Origin: Kudoa neothunni
Lineage: Eukaryota > Cnidaria
Length of the DNA: 64,000 nt
Reading direction: 5' to 3'
NCBI GenBank assembly: GCA_964304625.1
Contig: OZ199838.1
Span: 11,222,001-11,286,000 of the forward strand
How positions within the stretch are numbered: position 1 is the stretch's first letter; each line of letters begins with the position of its first letter. The notes beneath the pieces are model-generated. The model made no database searches, was not told the DNA's origin, and was given only the letters and a program-made list of their open reading frames with translations. This document shows, piece after piece, positions 34,592 to 46,031 of this stretch. The position numbers and the translations under genes were made by a program.

Positions 34592-35686
34592 TCTACTATA
34601 TATATATAAAGCTGAAGTGTGTGTGTCAGCAAGTACGCAAATATGTCAAAAATTTTTTCCTTATAGAGTGGCATTTATGAAATTTTTTAAAATTACAATG
34701 TTCTAAAAAGTGTTTAGAAAATGGTGATTTCGTCGATTCAAAGTTTGTTTATCGGATTATTTGAGTAAAACAATAGGATTGCCATCGGCTTGTGTCATGG
34801 TGAAGGTCGGTTGAAGTTAACATTCTACCTTATATGCTCTATTAAATGTTAATTAAACGATGTCATCTATCTTTATGTAAAGGTTGGAGTTTTTCTACCT
34901 AGGTGTTTGTGCAAATACTCTCCTTATTTGTGGTGTTTTAACGTATTTGGCTTGATAAATACATTTGAAGGTTCTATTAATGGTTTTAGATACGATAAAA
35001 ATTTATATATGTTTCATGAGTAACGAATTGGTGGAGAACGTTAAAATTACATTGATTGAAGCATTATAATCGAAATACTGCGTCCGTAGATTTCATTGAA
35101 ATCGTCCACTAAGTTTATCTTTCCGTGATCAAATTCAATGCAGATAGATGTACTTTTATTTCGCCAAATTATTTAAATTGTTTATGTTGAAGTTAACGCA
35201 ATTTGTGGCTGTTTATGGGAAAAAGTGCGTTAAGCTCTTTCCGGACCAACAGATAATAATTTGAGTAATAAAGATCAATTTTCGTAAATTTTCTTCTATC
35301 ACTATATCTTTTGGTATTCATTTATCTCACGTAAACAGTGGTGCACAATCTTTCGGAGCTGGGCCAAAAATAACGTTTATGGTAACATTTTAATAGGATC
35401 TAAATAATTCGGGAATGCAAAACAATATGACACTTACAATAAATTATTTAGCGTTGGTGCCGGGCCACGAAATTTTTAAATGAACACCGGGATTGATACT
35501 TTCCTTCACAGAAATGGTCATAATTAAAATTTCGCTAAACCAAATCGTTGTAAGTATGTCAGTTCGAACTTTTTAGTTATTTTGCATCTATGGGTTAATA
35601 TGAAATTTCACTATATTTTTCGAATATTATTAAGAAACGTATCTATGCGAAATCTTCCTCAAGCAACGCTGGGCAATTCCCGCAAG
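34592..35686 (+). mobile_element. Non-autonomous Helitron
   Basis: The 5' end TCTACTATATATATATAAAG and GCTGAAGTGTGTGTG, and the 3' end AAGCAACGCTGGGCAATTCC before CGCAAGT, fit the widespread Helitron pattern (TC start, GC-rich hairpin before a CTAG end; here the end is CAAG). The sequence is homologous along most of its length to 58917-60086, including GTTTAGAAAATGGTGATTT and ATGGTTTTAGATACGATAAA-like blocks. No Rep/helicase gene is present. Confidence 0.75.
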
Positions 35687-36145
35687 TTTTTTATAAATAA
35701 ACTTAAACTTTTAATAAAGAGAGTTTTCCACATTTTCCATTTAAACACTTATTCGGACATCTTTTGTTATCAAAAGTGTGTCTGTGTGAAAACTACCTCT
35801 ATATATATATATATATATATATATTACAGACGTATTTAATATGGCAAAAAAATCAGCATGAATTCTAAAATAACATTTTTGTTTTTTTTGTAACTAATTT
35901 TCAAATGGAATGTTGTTAAATGTAAAAATGAAATACGGAGTAAACCCACAAATATTAGTTGCTGCTCTAATCTCAAGAATCGTAAATTTCTATACTCGGT
36001 ATATGAGATAAAGCCAAATTTTGTTAAGAAAAAATTGCGTCAAAATTTTCATAAATATAAATTAGTGTAATAACAAAAATATAGGTGAATTTTCCCCCAA
36101 GTTTTTACATTAACCTTGATAGATAACGCGCACGCATTTCTAAAC
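35687..36145. other. Spacer with a (TA)n microsatellite
   Basis: A run of TA dinucleotides of about 25 bp lies at 35800-35825. Upstream flank of YJU2; nothing else seen. Confidence 0.6.
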
Positions 36146-37342
36146 ATGTCAGAGCGTAAAGTGTTAAATGTAATAAAAAATAAAACAATTCGTCTTTAAA
36201 GCTTAAAATATGTAGAAATATTATCCACCGGACTTTGATCCAAGAAAATTACCGAGGTTAAAACTTTCAAGAGACAGACAATTTGTTATTCGTATTATGG
36301 CACCAATGAGTATCAAGTAAGATCGTATTGATTGTTTATATTAATTAGTTTTTATTTTTAGGTGCTCCAATTGTGGTGAATATATTTATAAAGGCAAGAA
36401 ATTCAATGCGAGACAGGTTGAATAAGATATATTTTCATTTTTTCTGATTTGTGATAATTAGGAAACAGTTAAAAACGAAAACTATCTAGGACTCAGAATA
36501 TATCGATTTTATATTAAATGTCCTCGTTGCATGTCCGAAATTACTTTTAAAGTATATTCCCACTCAAAAAATTTAGCAAACTTTTTATGTACCACATAGA
36601 CTGACCCAAAAAATGCAGACTACACCATGGAACATGGCGGTAAAAGATGTTTTGATGCCGCTAAACTTGCTGCTCGTGCTCGTGAAAAAGAGCTTGAAGA
36701 GATTGAAGAGGAAGAACAGGCCAATCCTATGTTGGCTCTGGAGAAACGTACCCAAGAATCCAAAATGGAAATGGAATCATTGGAGAAGTTGGAAGAACTT
36801 AAAGAACTTAATCGAAGGCATGCCGACAGTATAATTCATGGATTTGTGTGGAGTTATTTTAGATGATTGTTTGTAGTTGATCATAAACAGCTGCTCGATA
36901 TCCATGCTTCCAAGGAGATGAATGAGGAAGAAATAGACCTCAAACTGGAAGAAGAGCGCGATGAACAACTAACCAAGTGAGTATGTGTTTGAACATGTAA
37001 GTAATGTGTGGATGTGTTAGGGAAATGTTTAAAAATAAAGTTGTTTCAACAAAGGATATTGGAGAAAAGTTTAATTTTTCTAATGTTTTTACTTCAAAAT
37101 CTGTCACTAAGAATCAAGTGATCATTAAAATTTTCTTGCAATTTTACTGGGGTTTTAAGGAAAACACAAAAATAAACAAACCATCAAGCGGGATTGTTGT
37201 TGTAAGAAAACGATCGGAAGCTAAATTCACCGAAACTAATAAAGTTGAGGACTCTCCTCTACAAACTGGGAAAATAGAAACTTCAGTAAAATCGACCGCA
37301 TTGGTTGCCTATGGAAGTAGCGATACCGATTCAGAAAACTAG
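36146..37342 (+). CDS. YJU2: YJU2 / CWC16 splicing factor (CCDC94)
   Basis: Yju2 is recruited with the Prp19 complex and docks the branch helix for the first splicing step. ATG at 36146 gives MSERKVLN, then an intron (36170-36215) and [20 protein letters not shown], almost identical to other animals. Two cysteine pairs for zinc follow ([18 protein letters not shown] and [13 protein letters not shown]), then [14 protein letters not shown], a glutamate-rich coiled coil ([20 protein letters not shown]) and a C-terminus ending [11 protein letters not shown], like the LGAYLDSDDS end of human YJU2. Introns: 36170-36215, 36317-36361, 36417-36461, 36552-36599, 36829-36876, 36977-37020, and probably 37118-37159 (42 bp, stop-free and in frame, GTGATC...TTTTAAG). 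If that last one is retained, 14 hydrophobic residues are added. The gene needs no frame correction. Confidence 0.94.
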
Positions 37343-37567
37343 AATCATTGTATTATAATTTGATGATTTATATTGGAGTGTTTTTAATTGAATTATTCAT
37401 TTTTGCGATAAATATCTATTTACTTTCTTTCGCAATCAAAGATTTTATGACACTACGATAACCTCCCTTACGCTATAAGATAAGGAGACGTTTCATGATT
37501 TATCGCCTATAAGAGAAGCTCTCTTAAAATTACCTCCTAACACTATCTTTTTTAATCATTAAAAATA

Positions 37568-38126
37568 CAATCAAACCTCGACTATCCGGAATTTCGATTA
37601 ATGGAACATCTACTTAATCATAAATTCGGTTATAAATGCCACTCGTCACCGTATACTGTGTAGCATATATACAATAATGCAATATTTAAAACAAAAATAT
37701 TCCTAGATTAAATATAAATTTTTCTTTACAACTTAAGTTAGGCATTTAGTTTTTTTTACAAATTTGTACTATATCTGAATATATGCCTGTATGAATACTA
37801 AAAAAACATTATTTACCAAATATTTAAAAAATAGGTTACTCCTCTGTGGACGGGTTTCTCTCCCATAATTATGTACTGTTTCTCCTTTAAATCTCCACAT
37901 TCTTAGATATTAGATAAGTCAATATTTTTAATTCAAGTTGCAGAAGTTAAACTATTTTACTCGATAACTAGTAAAAAAATGTTTATAAATCAAATAAACA
38001 ATTATCTAAATAGAAACTTTAGGGAATGTGCGCGCGTAAGACAGTTTATGTTCAATAAACCGGGGCCTCGCTATCCGGAAAGAAAATCGCTGGTCCAAAA
38101 TTTTCCAGATAATCGAAGTTCGACTG
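37568..38126. mobile_element. Pogo/Tigger-derived MITE
   Basis: Left tip CAATCAAACCTCGACTATCC and right tip (other strand) CAGTCGAACTTCGATTATCT are inverted repeats of classical Tigger type. TA at 37566-37567 and 38127-38128 are the target duplication. It is 559 bp with no coding capacity. An internal CCTCGCTATCCGG near 38068 repeats the tip motif. Its tips differ from the larger elements at 10294 and 47736, so it is a separate subfamily. Confidence 0.82.
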
Positions 38127-38128
38127 TA

Positions 38129-40176
38129 CATTTTCATCAACAGAACAATATTGTCTATCATGTAGATATTTTCTATTTTTTGGTTCTAAAAAACACTTAC
38201 AGGTTTCGATTATTTTATTTTGCATCATTCGATGAGATACTTTCTTAATATTAAATAAAACTGCACTTATCGTTAGAATTTATAGTTTTAGGAGGTTAGG
38301 GGTATTAATTATTGATTTTGATAAATAATAAACCAGAAGTACCAAGAAAGGCGCGTGAAATTGGTTACTCACTGTAAACTATTCGTGGCATTCGAATCAT
38401 TCTATACTCACGTTTTCAACATAAAATTACAATTCCATGTATCCAGCTAATCCCAAAAAAGCATGTGTTGTTTTAGCATTTTAAATTTTAACATCTATTA
38501 AAATAAAAGTAAATTCAAAAAATAACTTAAATGTATTATTAATCTATTAAAAAGCAAAAATTGAAAATTAAATTATATATAAATTTTTCACGTTCCAATT
38601 ATCGCATGAATTCAATCATAATTTTTTATGTACTGAATATAAATACACTAAAAAAATTTATAAACTAAAAATAAAATATTCAAATATATGACAATTGCAA
38701 AATGTATATTTTACTAATTGTGGTGTGAATAAATCAACGTATTCAATTAGTAAAAAATATAACAATATTATGGAAAACACTTAAACATACTTTTGGTCAA
38801 ATGGTTACGTTAAAAAATAATATAAACGATTTTAACAAACAAACATGCTAAAATATTTTAAGAATAAGGAAATTCAAAACCTGTTTTAAACAAAAGCGAG
38901 ATTACACGTAGGAACGATTTTGCTCGAAGTGAGATTGGCAAATATTTAGAAGTTATTTATTGAAGCTGAATTTTTTACTCACCATATTCATTTAATTTTC
39001 CTAAAAAGAGTCTTGGAAAACTATGCAAAAAAAGAATGTATTTCAGATGCAACAGACTTTATAATTACGATAACTTAGATTTCTTAATAGTAATTCGATT
39101 TATTGCGATGAACTGTACTCTCTTAAAAAGATGATTGATTTTATTTATGCGCTCAGGCGAAATTTAATCGGTATCTTAAGGAAACCATAGCCGATCCGCA
39201 GATTGTCGGGAGTTTTCCGTATACCCTCGTGACTTTATCTTGGAATTGATGGCGGCATGCCGCCATCAATTCCGAAAACGTCCAAAATATTTGTCGAAGT
39301 ATAAGAAAATCTATATACGTCACAATGATCTAATTATTGAAATGAATCAAGTTTGAATGATAGATTCGATATGCAATAACAAAAAAGAAAATTACGCGTT
39401 TATTGGTAAAACTGCATTTGAACACTATAGGCCACTTTAATGATGACCCTCCTCCGCATATCAATAATACCCATTATATGGGCAATCGGAAATAATTTTT
39501 CTCAAATGCACCCCTATTTAATAAGCATTGGTTATGACAGATATTTTTAATCCTGGCAACTCCTGTTTATAGTTGACGTATAATGTTTATTTTTTCCTAT
39601 CTTTTATAATCTCGTGAAGCAAAAACGCCTGACTACAACAAAAATCACACTAAAGTATCCTAGTTACCATAATCTTACGATCCGTGCCAATAACCTCTTT
39701 CTATTAATTATCTTACTGTTGTATTTGAAGAACTTAGGTAATATGAAAATATTCTCTGAACGTATTTATTCAATCATTATCACTTTTTCAATCGACAGAC
39801 TTCTTAGAGGTTTAATGATAAGATTTCTCATGTGGAAATACGAAAAGTTTAAATTTAACGCGTGTGAACTAACGGAACAATATTTAAATATACAGATGAC
39901 TATTTTTAGTGTTAACTATTAACATAACCTATGTATTGATGTAGCCCAAAAAATTATACTGATTGAATTCTTGAGCAATTAACAATTAATAGATAAAATT
40001 ATCTGAAATAAATGGCTATGATCATATTTTTATTTACGCAAGACTAGAAAAACACACAGCATTAACCAATAAATAGTTTTATTAATATACCTAAAACATG
40101 AATAACGATTTTATACAAATATAAGTCTAGATGACGCTATCATTGATCTTCGGTATATGTATCTGAGTAACTTGAA
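38129..40176. other. A+T-rich intergenic stretch
   Basis: Downstream of the Tigger MITE and 3' of MTA. Holds a perfect palindrome at 39242-39273 (separate entry) around which the minus strand is open from about 39330 to 39140 (reading ILRQIFWTFSELMAACRHQF). The plus-strand frame at 39614-39922 is A/T-biased and looks like chance. Confidence 0.4.
39242..39273. repeat. Perfect 32-bp palindrome
   Basis: GGAATTGATGGCGGCA is followed immediately, with no spacer, by its exact reverse complement. The core GGCGGCATGCCGCC is G+C-rich within strongly A+T-rich DNA. No matching copy was seen elsewhere in the window. Confidence 0.9.
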
Positions 40177-42938
40177 TCAGAATTTTGCATGGATAAATTG
40201 TTGCTCGAATACGTAGTGAATGTTAGTTGTTAGTACAGCGTGGGAATTACCAAGAGAAGTTCGATAATTCAAAGCTGTTGATGGATCGATTTCGTTACCG
40301 TCCCAATGGACTTTAAAGTTTTTCACATATTTTGTTTCAAGGGATGATTCTAGAATTGTGTTTGGATGGGCATTGTTATTGTTTCTACCAGGTTGACTTG
40401 ATTTCCATTTGGGTATAGATTGGAGTGCATTAGCTAGTTGGCGATATCCAGACCCTACAGTCGCAATCTTCTGTATATTGGCGATAAAGGGTTCAACCCA
40501 CAACCGACAAATTTGAGGATTCGCCTTAAAAATTTTATTTCGAACTCTGGTCCATTGTTTCTCAGCAAAAAAGTAAAATTTTTTCTTCGTCAAAATCTCT
40601 GGTGAAGGTTCTGGAATTGTTAATCCATTAAAGTGATTGTAAACACAATGATTATCAAGTTCTTCTTTGGTATTGTAATACTAAAGTAAAGATCTTATAG
40701 TTGAAAAGCTTGAAGAGCTTACTTGTGCACAAGATTGAATGGAGCACTTGAAGGGGTGGTAATATGAGATATGAGAATTAAATCGTTCTAGAATACACCC
40801 GCATCAAATCGACGTCAACACAAATCAAACAATCCAATTACCAGTTTTTTGGAAGAATTTATTACATACATTGCATTTCAATGTGGCTTCTTCAGTACAA
40901 CTTCGATCTAAAACATAACGACAATCGATAACCAAGATGCCCAATTAGTCACAGCTAACAATTTACCCAATGGGTCCGGTCTTCTCAAACCACCATACTT
41001 TTTCCAATGTATCCAACATTCTGGACACATGTAATACTTGATTGATTTACTCACAGTAATACCACTGGGCAACCATGGATACCAATGATTGCATTTTTCA
41101 GCTAAACAATCATCAGATCATATTGAGTTGATTTCTATTAAATCCACTGTACTTTTACAACTGACACAATAAGTGTGATGTGTATTTCTTGTGGATTCCT
41201 GAGAAATTGCTAGTAATTTTTCATGGGGAACAGTGTAAAGAAGGTTTAGATTGGGACTAGAAATGAACATAAGAATTAAGTAGGGTTTATTTGGAAATCA
41301 AGGGACAGAAACTAGGATGATGACATACCTACTACGAGCATACAAACTAATTATTTTTGCTTCTTGTTTTAATTTCTAGAGAAATACGTTCAGTTTACGT
41401 ATGTATAAAGTAATTTGCTAAATACCATTCTATCATAACCAACGGTAGTTTTCCAGAGATAATAAAACTCAACAAGATCAAGAACTGATTTCCAAGGGAG
41501 CTATTAATAAACTAAGCTTTATTGAATGGTATCTAGGAATAAATTACATGCTTCTTTTGCAGCGCGGTAAAATCTTTATGGCATGCCATGACATTTTTTT
41601 GGAAAATATCAATATCGGCTGGAAAACCACACTTAATTTATAAGAAGTTCAACCCATATTAAAAATTACCGTCAATCCAAAAATCTAAGCAATCTTGTGC
41701 GATTGTATGATCCCCCGATTCGACGCTAGCGACTAGTTTTTTAACACTTTCCCCAACATTGTAATTGTTTGCGTGCAGATAATTTAACGCGTATTCCTAG
41801 TGAGCACGCGAGCTAGATCAATGCATAATCTCACAAAAACTCACAATGGTGGAATCCCTTGAAGAAATAGCTGCTACTTGACGAATATCGCCGTATTTAC
41901 AGGAGTAGGTTGGATCGACCAACCTGCCAATAATGCAAATAGATCTATTGATGATTAATGATTCAGTGGAGATATTATGAAAATAACCGCCATTAAATAC
42001 CTCAATAATTTATAGTATTTTTTAAAACTATTCTCGTTTGTGTGTGCATTAAATAGTCTAGGATCCCACATTAACGTACCAGTGTTGATGTGGTTGGAAT
42101 TCTTCACATCTATAATAAACAAGGGGTGACGGTCAAATGAATAATTTTAAAAGTAGTGCAATACAGTTTTTATCGATCGAAGGAATAATGGCCTGATACA
42201 TAGATCCAACATTGATTTCGTTACCTTCGACACTAACGCTACGAGCGTCTGGTTCGAAAACTGTTGAAAAATAAAAAATATCCTACAAAATCGTAAGATT
42301 ATCTTAATGGATTTTTGAAAATGGTACTGGTTTTTTGAGATAGGTAAATGCATTCTCTAAAGGACAATAACGACTCATATGACATTTTCCGCTATTTTTG
42401 TATAACATAATAGACGATTGTTTGTGGGACCGAATATTTAAACTAACCGCAACATAGATGGAGATATCTTTCGATCTGACATATCGTCATCACCACGACA
42501 GGTTATCAATTCTCTCAAACGCACATTATGGATATCCTCTCTGGTGTAGGGACCCTGAGGATGATTCCATTCGTACGAATGCTCGTTACCAGGAAGAAAA
42601 GCTATGAAAAATCATTTATTGTTGTTTACACATCCGTTACACAAACGTCAACTAGAATACATCTGATTACCTGTGTGACGATCTACACGTTGTAAATTGG
42701 ATTGAGTCAGATCACGCCTCCTGTAATACCCAGACACCCTCAAATCCAATTTTCCTTTCTCCTCCGATATACTGATTATTTTGCCTATGCTGTAAGGTTG
42801 ATATGGACTTTCATCAATATAAACCAAATCTAATCAGTTGTATTAGTGTGAAATCCACACAAACAAATCATATGATCTACCTCCAACCTGATAGCTGGTC
42901 TTATCTTTTAAACTGATCGATTGAGTACGCTGCGCCAT
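40177..42938 (-). CDS. MTA: MTA (metastasis-associated) NuRD subunit with two extra C2H2 zinc fingers
   Basis: MTA proteins scaffold HDAC1/2 and RbAp48 in the NuRD complex. From ATG 42938: a BAH domain (YQVG, then DLVYIDESPYQPYSIGKI and GYYRRRDLTQ); ELM2 (IFYFSTVFEPDA, GNEINVGSMYQAIIP, MWDPRLFNAH, DPTYSCKYGDIRQVAA, YLHANNYNVGESVKKLVAS); SANT (DIDIFQKNVMACHKDFTALQ, then LPWKSVLDLVEFYYLWKTT); a GATA-type finger (CVSC, NHWYPW, CPECWIHWKKYGGLRRP); two C2H2 fingers, CNVCNKFF...RFNSHISYYH and CSIQSCAQYY...LDNHCVYNH; and the C-terminal MTA region (KKKFYFFAEKQWTRVRNKIF). Many 40-60-bp introns join these in one frame without correction, for example the 42838-42889 region, and one with donor GTACAG within the GATA finger. 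The spacing C-x2-C-x12-H-x4-H and C-x4-C-x12-H-x4-H is classical. Vertebrate MTA1-3 lack these fingers. Confidence 0.9.
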
Positions 42939-43522
42939 TTTAGGGATTGGTTATTGCTCAACTTCGCTAGATCAGAGCCTTAATTATTAATCCTCGCAAT
43001 CCGATTGTTAACGAACATGGAAAAATACTGCCGCCACATACGTTGTATTTTTTGTCTTTCTATGAAATTAAATTTTTTAATATTAGTTTAATAGTTAATT
43101 TTTAATGAAGATAAGACTTATAGGTTATTTTGAAAGTTTGGAGATCAGTACGTTACTTGACTAATATACAACATTCAACTTCTCTCCAGTTTCTAATGAA
43201 TTGAATTGATACGTTAAACTTTTGGATTTATATTTTTTTAAAATTCCTTAAAACGGCTTCTAATAAATATGCGCATAATAGAATGATATGGGGGATTCCA
43301 TGTTATGCACAAGTATAACCGAACCTCGGTATCGCTTAGTTATTCATGATTGAGATTAACAACGTATTACATAGTACACAATATTGGAAGGCGCGTATGC
43401 GCAAACGAAAAGTTAGAAATTTTTAAAGTGATTTCGAACTCTTTTTTTTCTTTATAAAATTTTAATGATATACTTTGTAACATGTGGATTATAGGGACTG
43501 TAATTCATCAATCGGCATGAGG
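42939..43522. other. Spacer upstream of MTA
   Basis: Intergenic between the divergent MTA gene and a MULE. A pogo-like tip (GAACCTCGGTATCGCTTA) near 43320 has no visible partner. Nothing else seen. Confidence 0.4.
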
Positions 43523-43545
43523 AAAATTCGTCTGAGACGAATTTT
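43523..43545. repeat. Short perfect hairpin before the MULE gene
   Basis: AAAATTCGTC, a three-base loop TGA, and the exact complement GACGAATTTT. It lies about 60 bp before the start codon of the MULE transposase; it could be a regulatory palindrome or part of the element's end. Confidence 0.5.
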
Positions 43546-43607
43546 TGCTGCGCACGCGCGACTTCATAAAAATCTTAAACAATGGGCGGCAACGAGAAAA
43601 AAATACT

Positions 43608-44854
43608 ATGTTAAAAACAAAAAGAAATAACGATTTGTTGTTGTTTGAAGATTATTTTTACACGAAGGATTATTCTACAAATATATATCAATATTGGAAG
43701 TGTCAAAATAGGATGTGTCGCGGGAGATTAAGAACTGATTCTTCGGAAATTCGGAATATTGAAAAAATTAACTTTCATAATCATAATATATCAGACGATA
43801 AAAAAATACGACATTTTTCCATGACAAAATACGAAAATTGGCTGAGAGTACATCTTACTGCACAAGTAAAGTATATAGTATTGCTTCTAATAGTCAAAAT
43901 ATCCAAACCATACAGAAAAGGAGAAATATTCAAATAACTCCTAAAACAAACCTTTTTGGTTCCCTAACGACATTACGCAACGATTATTTTATGCATTTAC
44001 GATACAGGATCTTCTGACGCAAATAGATTAATTATTTTCGGAACAAACAATAATTTGGCCCATCTGAAAAAATCTCATTGTTGGATTGCTGATGGAACCT
44101 TTCAAGTTTCACCAAGAGAATTTTACCAACTTTACACCATTCATGGTAAAATTTTTGAAAGAGTTTTTCCTCTAATATATGTTTTGATGCCCAATAAATA
44201 TGAGCAAACATATGGAAAGGTCCTTCAAATGATCAAAAATCAAAAATTAATGGAATTCCCCGAAAATATAGTACTCGGCTTTGAGGTTGGTCCCTTTAAT
44301 GCTTTTAAAAAAGCATCAAAATCCAATATATATTTTTGCTTGTTCCATTTCGGGCAATGCGTATTCGAAAAATACAGAACTTGGGATTATCAAAAGAATG
44401 TCAAAATAATGCTGATTTTATGCTTTTTATAAAATACTTTACATCTTTGGCACTCGTTCCATTAAATAATGTTAAAGATGAATTTGAGAAATTGAAAAAA
44501 AACATCATAAATAGCACAGAATACCCATTAGAATGTTGGAACACATATTCAAGAACAATAGAAAGTATCCAGCTTACATCCAATTCAGCTGAAAATTTCA
44601 ACCGACATTTCCGTTCTCGTTTCGAGCAGCCAAATCCTAGTCTTGTGACATTCACAGAGAAATTAAAAGAATATCAAAGTTCCTTCGAGAAAGATATAAT
44701 GTACCAGATGTGTAATCCTATTTCCCAATCCTCAAATAAGAAGACTCGATTAAAATTAGAAAATTTAAGATGTATCTGCCAAAAATATGGTCAGTATTAT
44801 GGTCCATTTTACTTAGAAGCGATCTCAAAAATTTATAATTGGAAGTTGGGTTAA
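43608..44854 (+). pseudogene. FLYWCH-type MULE transposase, lightly broken
   Basis: Mutator-like transposase. From ATG 43608: a FLYWCH zinc finger (LLLFEDYFYTKDYSTNIYQY, WKCQNRMCRGRL, HNHN); then near 44050 the MULE catalytic domain (HCWIADGTFQVSPREFYQLY, TIHG) with the DGTF aspartate, and CLFHFGQC; then a C-terminal part (CWNTYSRTIESIQLTSNSAE, NFNRHF) typical of FLYWCH-linked MULEs. At least two interruptions are present: a stop at 43935-43937 with the frame resuming before DANRLIIFGTNN, and a one-base shift near 44365 between GQCVF and RKIQNLGLSK. Terminal inverted repeats were not identified. Confidence 0.8.
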
Positions 44855-44942
44855 TATTGTTAGTTTTAATTTCATTATAGAAATTATTATTTGGTCAGTG
44901 ATCATGGATTTTTGATGATATTTGTGTCATCAATCACATGCG

Positions 44943-45022
44943 CGATCGAGAGCGGAGCGGTATGGCATCACCGACTTTTAATGCAAATCACCCAGGTTCG
45001 AATCACGGTTCGGATCCTGTGT
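44943..45022 (+). repeat. tRNA-Lys-like sequence (pseudogene or SINE head)
   Basis: Box B GGTTCGAATCA near 44995 and an anticodon-loop-like GACTTTTAATG (UUU, as in tRNA-Lys) preceded by GAGCGGAGCGGT. The acceptor stem pairs poorly (GATC with GATC only), so a functional tRNA is unlikely. No clear SINE body follows. Confidence 0.4.
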
Positions 45023-46019
45023 TACATTATTTTTTCACGTCTCACGAATAAAAATACATGCTTAGATTTTGACACGAAGAACGGACGAAATTTCCCCAAT
45101 GTATAATAAAGGTTTGAACCACGAATTAAATCAATCTTACGTAAAATGTATTAAGGAAAAACTAAGGAACATATACATATATTCATTAATTTTGTACATA
45201 GCCGTTAAATTTTTGAGGTATATCGAAATGATGACTCTGGAAACCGTATGTTAGGAATAAATCAATACTTAAGAAATTAATAAGAAATTGTTTACGATAT
45301 TTATATTACGAAACTGTATTATTAATAATTTTTCTCATTTCAAAGTATATATCACATCTGAATCGACTTTGTTAGTTCTGGAGCATACATACTTATATCA
45401 CAGTTTATAAGAATCTTGAACGTAACGAAAAAGCCTATGTTCTATGATAGGTGGTAAGGTTTAGTGCATTATTTTCCACCTGTAAAATATAGAAAAATTT
45501 TGGTGTGCGTGGAAAATTTTGAGCATTGATGTGACATGGATAATAATGAGATAATTGAGCGGTGTGGCGCACTTTGAAATCAATATTTCGATTATTGATA
45601 TCTTTTATTGTTAAGTAACGATGAATATCATAAAACAATATCAAAAGTAATGGCTTATTATACAAAATTGATTAAGTTGGGTTTTTATTAACAATTTCTA
45701 TTGAGTATGGCCCTTTAATGATCCTATATTTATTGAACTCACTTAAGATGCACTTATTCGTAAATAAACTAGCGGCAAAATTTGTTTTAAAGGATGAAAA
45801 TGACGTTTTTCATACTACTAATAAGTTCCGGGGTTTTAGTCATGCACAGAGCGTCCAATGAGTCTATAGGAAAAACCCCAAGATCCCAAAGAAAACACAA
45901 TAATAATATTAAAATAACAAAATATTTTATTTCATAAGCGTTTTGTAATTATTATCATCATTCGAATCGTCTTCATCATCTTCGTAGCCCTCATTTAACA
46001 AGTTTGATCGATTTTTCAG
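45023..46019. other. Spacer, nothing recognised
   Basis: Contains a minus-strand 76-codon frame (45435-45665, with RTPKFFYILQVENNALNL) of unknown nature and no other visible feature. Confidence 0.35.
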
Positions 46020-46031
46020 GCGTTCAATATA

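Noticed and set aside
39614-39922. 102-codon plus-strand frame
   Set aside because: A/T-driven composition, no splice signals or family; treated as chance.
44943-45022. Functional tRNA-Lys gene
   Set aside because: Acceptor and D arms do not pair well although box B and the anticodon loop resemble tRNA-Lys; kept only as a tRNA-like repeat.
45435-45665. 76-codon minus-strand frame
   Set aside because: Mixed composition but no motif, no neighbours in frame and no conserved family that I know.
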